Assembly (NCBI RefSeq): GCF_001270265.1 | Contig: NZ_LGAP01000012.1 | Span: 62,001 to 126,000 of the forward strand | DNA from: Ensifer adhaerens | Lineage (GTDB): Bacteria; Pseudomonadota; Alphaproteobacteria; Rhizobiales; Rhizobiaceae | Direction of reading: 5' to 3' | DNA: 64,000 nt | Part shown: positions 58,320 to 64,000 of the stretch, piece by piece | Layout: every line of letters starts with the position of its first letter | How positions within the stretch are numbered: position 1 is the stretch's first letter | Program-made: the position numbers and the translations under genes | Notes under the pieces: model-generated | Told to the model about the DNA's origin: nothing | Databases searched by the model: none | Seen by the model: the letters and a program-made list of their open reading frames with translations, nothing else

Positions 58320-59363
58320 TCAGAAAAGCTTCGCAGGGATCCAATCGGCAGTCACGGCATCGCTTGCGCTGAAAGCCGGAACCTTTGCCGCCAGCTCCTC
58401 GATCGTCTTCACGCCCGCCTGGCGCAGCGCCTCTTGCGTTAAAAGCACCGGCTTGACCAGGATCTGTTTCGGCACATCCTGACCGGCAATCCTAAGCGCA
58501 ACCGCACGGACCGAGACGGCGCCGACGACGGCGGGATTGGTCGCGACGGTCGCTACCCAAGGGCTGCCCTCCTCGACGATTTCCTGGATATCGGCGGTCG
58601 AAACATCGGCCGAATAGATCTTCAGCCTGTCGGCAATGCCCGGATCGGCGGCGGCAAGCTTCACACCGCGGGCGAACTCGTCATAGGGCGCGAAGACGAC
58701 TGATATATCCGGGTTGGCCGCAAAGGCGGCTTTTGCCTGGTCGGCCGTACTCGTTGCAGTCGTGTCGCTGACATTGCCGAAGCGCGTCTTCTCAACCACG
58801 CCCGGGTTGTCCGCCCTAAACTTGTCCCAGACCTCATTGCGGCGGTCGAGCGGCGCGAAACCCGCGACATAGACGTAACCGGCATTGAAGCTCGTGCCAT
58901 TGTCCTTGACTGCCTGCTCCAGTGCCAGTCGCGCCAGCTCATGGTCACTCTGCTCGACCTGCGGTACATCAGGATTGTTCAGATTGACGTCGAAGGCCAC
59001 CACCTTCACGCCGGCATTGACAGCCTGCTGCACGACATCGCTAAGCGATTCCGGCAGACCATGGTCGACGACAATGCCCTGAACGCCGAGATTGATCGCC
59101 TGCTGGACCTGCTCGCGTTGCTCCGCCGCATTCTGCTTGCCGGGAAATACGCGCAGATCGATACCGAGCGCCCTGGCCTGCGCCTCGGCACCGGCCTGAT
59201 AGGCCTGGAAGAAATCACCGGAAAAGATATAGGAAATCAGCGCCACCTTGACCCCGCCCTTGTCGAAAGGCGCCGGCGCGCCCTCCAGCCCTGCGGCGGA
59301 TGCACCGCCCGCAAACCCCAAAGCCATGAGCGCTATCGTCGCGCGCTTCAAATTGCACCGCAT
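58320..59363 (-). CDS. Rbs-type ABC transporter substrate-binding protein, paralogue A
   Basis: The ATG at 59363 follows AGGAGG; the frame is open 44 codons earlier. The 347-residue product has a signal peptide (IALMALGFAGGASA) and the RbsB-like two-lobe fold: APAPFDKGGVKVALISYIFS, QQAINLGVQGIVVDHG, NAGVKVVAFDVNLNNPDVPQ. It shares long stretches with the binding protein at 62251 (APAPFDKG, VEQSD/IEQSD, AGFAPLDRR), so the two arose by duplication. It diverges from the ATPase-permease genes of the same transporter. Confidence 0.9.
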   Translation of the reverse strand: MRCNLKRATIALMALGFAGGASAAGLEGAPAPFDKGGVKVALISYIFSGDFFQAYQAGAEAQARALGIDLRVFPGKQNAAEQREQVQQAINLGVQGIVVDHGLPESLSDVVQQAVNAGVKVVAFDVNLNNPDVPQVEQSDHELARLALEQAVKDNGTSFNAGYVYVAGFAPLDRRNEVWDKFRADNPGVVEKTRFGNVSDTTATSTADQAKAAFAANPDISVVFAPYDEFARGVKLAAADPGIADRLKIYSADVSTADIQEIVEEGSPWVATVATNPAVVGAVSVRAVALRIAGQDVPKQILVKPVLLTQEALRQAGVKTIEELAAKVPAFSASDAVTADWIPAKLF

Positions 59364-59715
59364 TGTCGACCTCCTGTTGATCTCAACCCTTGCAGCTGAC
59401 CATTCAGCCGTCGACGTCATGGTATAATCTACGTTTTTTATGTACAATAAAGGCGTTCCAATCCTGCGGGCATGAGAGGAACGCCTTGCTCGCAACCGCC
59501 GATCGAACAGCAGAAGTTGTGCGGCGGCCCGTCCTGCCTGAAACGACGATCAACAGCGCCCGGATAGAAATTCCGATTATTGCGCTGGCTTGGGATATTT
59601 TTGCGACATATTAGCGTATGTTTGGCACCGGCTTTCGTTTGTTGCGCTATTTTTCTCTACTGAAAATGCATATTTTTCCGCAGTATCGCAGCGCAGTGAC
59701 GAATTGGTTTTAGCA
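59364..59715. promoter_or_regulatory. Divergent promoter region of the Rbs-type transporter
   Basis: These 352 bp separate the two transcription units. They are AT-rich near 59430-59450 (the candidate element) and near 59590-59690. The ATPase start at 59716 lacks a good ribosome site (ttggttttagcaATG), so a different start or weak translation is possible. Confidence 0.45.
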
Positions 59716-61191
59716 ATGCCCCTCCTCCGCATCTACGGACTTGCCCACGCTTTCGGGCCGACGAAGGCGCTTGCCGGAGCCTCCCTGGAAATTCGCTCGG
59801 GCGAGATCGTCGCGCTCATGGGCGCGAACGGCGCCGGCAAATCGACCCTGGTCAATGTGCTCGCCGGCACGCTGGCAGCAGATCAGGGAACGATGACCCT
59901 TGCCGGGCGGCCCTATGCTCCCTGCTCCCCGGCAGAAGCGACGGACGCCGGTGTGGTCACGGTCCATCAGTCGACCGAGCGCGTCGGCGCGCCGGGGCTA
60001 TCCGTCGCCGACGCGCTGCTGCTGCATGCCTATGCCGATGGTTCGGCACCTTTCTTCCTTAGCCGCTCCGCTGTCCGCCGCAGGGCGGCAGAGATGCTTC
60101 AGAATGCCGGCTTCGAGCTGCCGCTGGACCGAGACTTCGCAGACCTGACCGCAGCAGACAGGCAACTCGTGGCCATTGCGCGCGCCCTGTCGCGCCGGGC
60201 GTCGTTGCTGATCCTGGACGAGCCGACGGCGAGCATTTCGGGACGAGAATCCGAGCGGCTTTACACGATCCTCCGGCGTCTTCGTGACGAGGGCCTGGCG
60301 ATCCTGTTCATTTCGCACCGCATCGCCGATCTCAATGCCCTTGCCGACCGCGCCGTCGTCATGCGCGGCGGCACCGTCGTTGGAGAATTCGGCCGGCCGA
60401 TCGACTTCGATCGCGCCGTCGAGACGATGATCGGGCGCCCCTTGCGCGCGGCCCGCCCGAATGCGCGCTCCTTCCATGGCGCGCCGGTGCTGGAGATGGC
60501 CGGTGTTCAGCTCGTTGCCGGCAGCACCCCGTTCGACCTTGCGCTTCACGCGGGCGAAGTGGTGGCCGTCACCGGCGTGCTGGGTGCGGGCAAGAGCCGG
60601 TTGCTGCAGGCGATCTTCGGCACGCGCACGCCTGCAGCGGGCACGATGCGGCTCGACGGCAAAGCCTATCGTCCGACCACACCCGCCACCGCGATTGAAG
60701 CGGGTATCTTCATGGCCGGCGAAGACCGGCACCGCTCTTCGCTGATGCCGTCGGACTGGCCGGGCAGCACGCTGGCACCGACGGTCAGCCTGCCTCATCT
60801 GGCAAAGTGGTATCCGCTCGGTTTCCTGCTTGGCGCACGCGAAAAGCAGGAAGCGCAGCGCGCCATCGATACCCTGGGCATCAAGGCAAGCGGACCCGAG
60901 GCGCCGATGACGTCGCTTTCCGGCGGCAACCAGCAAAAGGTGATCCTTGGCCGCTGGAATGCCGAGCCGAGCCGCGTGCTTTTGCTCGACGAACCCTTCC
61001 AGGGTGTCGACGTCGGCGCTCGCCACGACATCATCACCGCGATCCGCGCCAACACCAAGCGCGCCACCTTGATCGCCACTTCGGACCCGGAAGAGGCGCT
61101 GGAAGTCGCCGACCGGATTCTGATCATCGACCACCACACTTTGACGCCGGCTCCGCAAGCGGAGCGGTCGGCTGAAGCAATCGAGGCCTGA
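59716..61191 (+). CDS. Rbs-type ABC transporter ATPase (two ABC domains)
   Basis: From the ATG at 59716 the product is 491 residues with two ABC domains, as in RbsA. The first has Walker A GANGAGKST and Walker B LLILDEPTASISG but a degenerate signature (LTAADRQLVAIARA). The second has Walker A-like GVLGAGKSR, signature LSGGNQQKVILGRW and LLLDEPFQGVDVG. It energises the adjacent permease, whose ATG is four bases after its stop. The substrate is probably a sugar, sugar alcohol or inositol-type compound by family. Confidence 0.92.
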   Translation: MPLLRIYGLAHAFGPTKALAGASLEIRSGEIVALMGANGAGKSTLVNVLAGTLAADQGTMTLAGRPYAPCSPAEATDAGVVTVHQSTERVGAPGLSVADALLLHAYADGSAPFFLSRSAVRRRAAEMLQNAGFELPLDRDFADLTAADRQLVAIARALSRRASLLILDEPTASISGRESERLYTILRRLRDEGLAILFISHRIADLNALADRAVVMRGGTVVGEFGRPIDFDRAVETMIGRPLRAARPNARSFHGAPVLEMAGVQLVAGSTPFDLALHAGEVVAVTGVLGAGKSRLLQAIFGTRTPAAGTMRLDGKAYRPTTPATAIEAGIFMAGEDRHRSSLMPSDWPGSTLAPTVSLPHLAKWYPLGFLLGAREKQEAQRAIDTLGIKASGPEAPMTSLSGGNQQKVILGRWNAEPSRVLLLDEPFQGVDVGARHDIITAIRANTKRATLIATSDPEEALEVADRILIIDHHTLTPAPQAERSAEAIEA

Positions 61192-61195
61192 CCGG

Positions 61196-62218
61196 ATGAC
61201 CACCCTCAACACCGAAAGCCAAAACCCGATGGGCGAACGCGTCAGCGCCGCCATCCGCGCCAGCGCCGTCTTCATCCTGCTCATCGTCATGGTCGCCGGC
61301 TTTGCGCTCGCACAGCCCGCCTATATCAACGTCACCAATCTGATGAGCATTCTCCAAGCCGTTTCCGTCGTCGCCATCCTTGGCGCAGGCGTCACGGTCA
61401 CGCTCGCCGTCGGCGGCTTCGATCTCTCGATCGGCGCAGTCGCCGCCTCGAGCGTCATGGCGGCGAGCTACGCGATGATCGTCTGGGGTCTCGGCGTCTA
61501 CGAGACCGTGCCGCTGGTCTTGCTGTTCGGAGCGCTTGTCGGCCTCGTCAATGCGTTTCTGATCGTGCGCCTGCGTGTGCCCGACCTTTTGGCGACGCTG
61601 GCGATGATGTTTCTTCTGACCGGCCTGCAACTGATACCGACCGCCGGGCGCTCGATCTCCGCCGGGCTGATCCTGCCCGACGGCTCGACGGCTAAAGGCG
61701 CCTACGACCCGGCCTTCCTCCTGATCGGGCGGTCGAGCTTCTTTGGCATCGTCCCGGCGCCGGTCGTCATCATGACGCTTGTCGCCTTCATTCTGTTCGT
61801 GCTGACGGAGCGCACCCGCCTCGGCCGCCTGCTGTTTGCCACCGGCGGCAATGAACTGGCGACCCGGCTTGCCGGCGCCTCGGTGCCGCGCCTGAAGACG
61901 CTTGCCTATGTGCTCTCCGGCACGCTCGCCTCGCTCGGCGGCATCATCGTCGCTGCCCGGGTCGGCCGCGGCGACGTCTCGTCCGGCGCCTCGCTACTGA
62001 TGGATTCGGTTGCCGCGGCGCTGATCGGATTTGCCGTTCTCGGCCTGCGCCGCCCAAACGTCTTCGGCACCATCGTCGGCGCCGTGTTCGTCGGGCTTTT
62101 GCTCAACGGCCTGACGATGCTGAATGCCCCCTATTACACCCAGGACTTCGTCAAGGGTGCCGTGCTCGTCGGAGCGCTGGCGCTCACCTACGGCCTTGGC
62201 CGCAGCCAGGCGCGCTGA
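61196..62218 (+). CDS. Rbs-type ABC transporter permease
   Basis: This 340-residue protein has about ten membrane helices and the RbsC/BPD_transp_2 features: GAGVTVTLAVGGFDLSIGAV, RVPDLLATLAMMFLLTGLQL and NELATRLAGASVPRLKTLAY. It forms the channel with the ATPase upstream. It is followed after 32 bp by the second binding-protein gene, so all three are one operon. Confidence 0.93.
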   Translation: MTTLNTESQNPMGERVSAAIRASAVFILLIVMVAGFALAQPAYINVTNLMSILQAVSVVAILGAGVTVTLAVGGFDLSIGAVAASSVMAASYAMIVWGLGVYETVPLVLLFGALVGLVNAFLIVRLRVPDLLATLAMMFLLTGLQLIPTAGRSISAGLILPDGSTAKGAYDPAFLLIGRSSFFGIVPAPVVIMTLVAFILFVLTERTRLGRLLFATGGNELATRLAGASVPRLKTLAYVLSGTLASLGGIIVAARVGRGDVSSGASLLMDSVAAALIGFAVLGLRRPNVFGTIVGAVFVGLLLNGLTMLNAPYYTQDFVKGAVLVGALALTYGLGRSQAR

Positions 62219-62250
62219 TCATCCATTCAAACAGAGTGAGGATACTGACC

Positions 62251-63294
62251 ATGAAACACCTGACGCGCACCATTCTCGGCGGCCTTGTCGCCGCTTCGCT
62301 GATGGCTGCCCCCGCCCTTTCGGCCGGCATCGACGGTGCTCCGGCTCCGTTCGACAAGGGCGATATCGACATCGCTGTTGTCAGCTTCCTCGGCGGCGGC
62401 GACTGGCTGCAGGCTTTCGAGGCCGGCGTCAAGCGCCAGGCGGACGCGCTTCACGTCAACCTGACGGTCTCGCAGGCGCGCAACGACAACGACACCCAGC
62501 GCAGCCTCATCGAGCAGGCAATCAACCTCGGCGTCGATGGCATCATCATCAACAATGGCCGCCCGGAAGTCTTGAAAGACGTGGCCCAGAAGGCGCTCGA
62601 CGCCGGCATCAAGGTGGTCGCCTATGACGTCAACCTCGACAATCCGCAGATCCCGCAGATCGAGCAGAGCGACAAGGACATGGCCCGCCTGGTGCTGGAG
62701 CAGGCCGTCAAGGACAAGGGCGACGGCTTCGTCGGCGGCGCCGTCTATGTCGCCGGCTTTGCGCCGCTCGACCGCCGTTACGGTGTCTGGAAGGACTTCG
62801 TCGCCAAGCACAACCTGACGGAAAAGGCCACCTGGGGCGTCGTCAACGACACGGTCCCGGCCTCGGTCGCCGACCAGACCAAGGCGGTGCTGACCGCCAA
62901 CCCGGATATTTCTGTCATTTTCACCCCCTGGGATGAGTTCGCCAAGGGCGTCAAGCTTGCGATCGACGAACTGGGTGTTGCCAGCAAAGTGAAGATCTAC
63001 GGCGTCGATATCTCGACCGCCGACATCCAGCTGATGAACGAGCCGGATAGCGCCTGGCAGGCGACAGCTGCAACCAACGCCGCCGTCGTCGGCGAAGTCT
63101 CGGTGCGCGCCGTTTCCCTTGCGATCGCCGGCCAGTTCCCCGGCCCGTCGGTGCTGCTACAACCGACGCTCGTCACCCGTCTTGATCTCGCCAAGGGCGA
63201 GATCAAGACGATCGAGGACCTGCAGGAAAAATTCCCGGCCTTCCGCAAGAGCGATGCGGCGACCGCCGAGTGGATCCCCTCAGCCACCAATTGA
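62251..63294 (+). CDS. Rbs-type ABC transporter substrate-binding protein, paralogue B
   Basis: The ATG at 62251 (MKHLTRTILGGLVAASLMAA) gives 347 residues with a signal peptide ending near ALSA. The fold is RbsB-like: QAINLGVDGIIINNG, AGIKVVAYDVNLDNPQIPQ and VYVAGFAPLDRRYGVWKDF. The close match to paralogue A at 58320-59363 in length, signal and core suggests the two bind related ligands and share one ATPase/permease. It is followed by a terminator at 63312 and then the LVIVD gene. Confidence 0.92.
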   Translation: MKHLTRTILGGLVAASLMAAPALSAGIDGAPAPFDKGDIDIAVVSFLGGGDWLQAFEAGVKRQADALHVNLTVSQARNDNDTQRSLIEQAINLGVDGIIINNGRPEVLKDVAQKALDAGIKVVAYDVNLDNPQIPQIEQSDKDMARLVLEQAVKDKGDGFVGGAVYVAGFAPLDRRYGVWKDFVAKHNLTEKATWGVVNDTVPASVADQTKAVLTANPDISVIFTPWDEFAKGVKLAIDELGVASKVKIYGVDISTADIQLMNEPDSAWQATAATNAAVVGEVSVRAVSLAIAGQFPGPSVLLQPTLVTRLDLAKGEIKTIEDLQEKFPAFRKSDAATAEWIPSATN

Positions 63295-63311
63295 TCGCGA
63301 CTGAAATTGAG

Positions 63312-63340
63312 GCGCCGCGCCGATCCGCGCGGCGCTTTTT
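63312..63340 (+). terminator. Terminator/attenuator after the second binding-protein gene
   Basis: Arms GCGCCGCG (63312-63319) and CGCGGCGC (63328-63335) form a GC-rich stem with an 8-base loop, followed by T5. It lies 17 bp past the binding-protein stop and before the LVIVD gene, so it likely lets only part of the transcript continue. Confidence 0.82.
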
Positions 63341-63363
63341 CACAAACTGAAACAGGAAAGACC

Positions 63364-64000
63364 ATGAGCGGCATCGACCTTCCCACGCCCGACTTTGCAA
63401 GCAACATGAAACTGATCGGCCATTCGCCGATCGGCGGGCGCGGCGATGGACTGCAGCTGATGGTGCATCGCGGCTTCGCCTATGTCGCCCATCCCTGGTC
63501 GCAAGGGTTTTCCATTGTCGACGTGCGCGACCCGAAAAGGCCGGGTGCCGTGACCTATGTGCCGGCACCGGCCAACACCTGGAATATCCATCTGCAGACC
63601 CATGATGACCTGCTGCTCGTCATCAATGCGCTCGATCTGTTTGCCGATGTCGAGACCTTCGCGGATGAGAAGACCTACTACACCAAGTCCGTCGGCGACA
63701 CCGTCGCCGGCAGCGGCCGCAAACGCGCCTGGAGCGCCGGCATGTCGGTCTTCGACATCTCTGTTCCGGACCGCCCGCGCAAGATCGGCGAACTGAATAT
63801 CGAGGGCGTCGGCTTCCATCGCCTCTGGTATGTCGGCGGTCGTTATGCCTATGCGTCTGCATTGTTCGACGGCTTTACCGACTACATCTTCGTCACCATC
63901 GACATGGCCGATCCGACCAGGCCTGAAATCGTCGGCCGCTGGTGGCTGCCGGGGATGAACAAGGCGGCGGGAGAAGTCTCGACCGCGCCGGATGGCAAGC
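63364..64000 (+). CDS. LVIVD-repeat beta-propeller-like protein, partial
   Basis: The gene starts at the ATG at 63364 and runs off the window with at least 212 residues. Repeats of the kind GFSIVDVRDPKRPGAVTYV, GMSVFDISVPDRPRKIGEL and FVTIDMADPTRPEIVGRWW match LVIVD repeats, which fold as beta-propeller blades. No signal peptide is visible. It follows the Rbs-type transporter genes and probably belongs to the same pathway, but LVIVD proteins have no single known activity. Its 3' end is not in the window. Confidence 0.82.
   Translation, partial: MSGIDLPTPDFASNMKLIGHSPIGGRGDGLQLMVHRGFAYVAHPWSQGFSIVDVRDPKRPGAVTYVPAPANTWNIHLQTHDDLLLVINALDLFADVETFADEKTYYTKSVGDTVAGSGRKRAWSAGMSVFDISVPDRPRKIGELNIEGVGFHRLWYVGGRYAYASALFDGFTDYIFVTIDMADPTRPEIVGRWWLPGMNKAAGEVSTAPDGK

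Overview
The window looks like a fast-growing rhizobial alphaproteobacterium of the Sinorhizobium/Ensifer type. The pointers are a high-GC genome, plasmid-type repA/repB partition genes, a PcaR-pcaIJF operon, LacI-controlled sugar and amino-acid uptake operons, an Rrf2-linked organosulfur cluster and a RIME-like intergenic palindrome. Whether it lies on a chromosome or a megaplasmid/chromid cannot be decided from this sequence. No rRNA, tRNA, CRISPR array or intact insertion sequence was seen.

Positions 1-18,000 are accessory in character. A copper-handling island runs from the C-terminus of a CopA-type P1B ATPase through a cytosolic copper-storage protein (Csp), a DUF305 protein, three small secreted Cys/His-rich proteins, an outer-membrane TolC-type lipoprotein, a Tat-type multicopper oxidase, a cupredoxin and a CusF-like metallochaperone. 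Envelope genes sit inside it (YqaA-type membrane protein, polysaccharide flippase, CheR-like methyltransferase). Next come a membrane class III adenylate cyclase, an acyltransferase, a Spy/CpxP-like periplasmic protein divergent from a Crp/Fnr regulator, a TetR gene with a long operator, a truncated membrane gene and an orphan VapB-like antitoxin.

Positions 18,000-23,850 hold a sulfite-oxidase-like protein, the beta-ketoadipate genes pcaR | pcaI-pcaJ-pcaF, and an ArsR-AHSA1 pair whose promoter carries a perfect inverted repeat. Positions 23,850-40,800 hold two operons that seem to belong to one regulon. The first has a GH42 beta-galactosidase, an MGH1/GH63-like hydrolase, a complete MalFGK-type ABC importer and a LacI regulator. 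The second has a paralogous LacI regulator, an amino-acid binding protein, an unusual 551-residue permease with no ATPase, an SDR, and a 1018-residue kinase/M23/class III aminotransferase fusion. Both operon promoters have two AAACGTTT-type sites with centres exactly 21 bp apart, and the GH42 promoter has one perfect 18-bp copy.

Positions 40,800-46,400 hold a soluble FtsK/SpoIIIE translocase and a repA-repB pair closed by a strong terminator where repC would be expected. Positions 46,600-50,000 are a small insertion-like segment: a decayed amidohydrolase, a two-gene nucleotidyltransferase / winged-helix cassette resembling an AbiE-type toxin-antitoxin module with a symmetric four-site promoter array, and a possible integrase tail. 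Positions 50,000-64,000 hold a flavin monooxygenase, a free-Met sulfoxide reductase, a LysR remnant, an organosulfur set (two SfnB/DszC-like oxidoreductases, one NtaA/DszA-like monooxygenase, an Rrf2 regulator, similar AT-rich elements in several promoters), and an Rbs-type ABC importer with two paralogous binding proteins, followed by a LVIVD-repeat protein cut by the window end.
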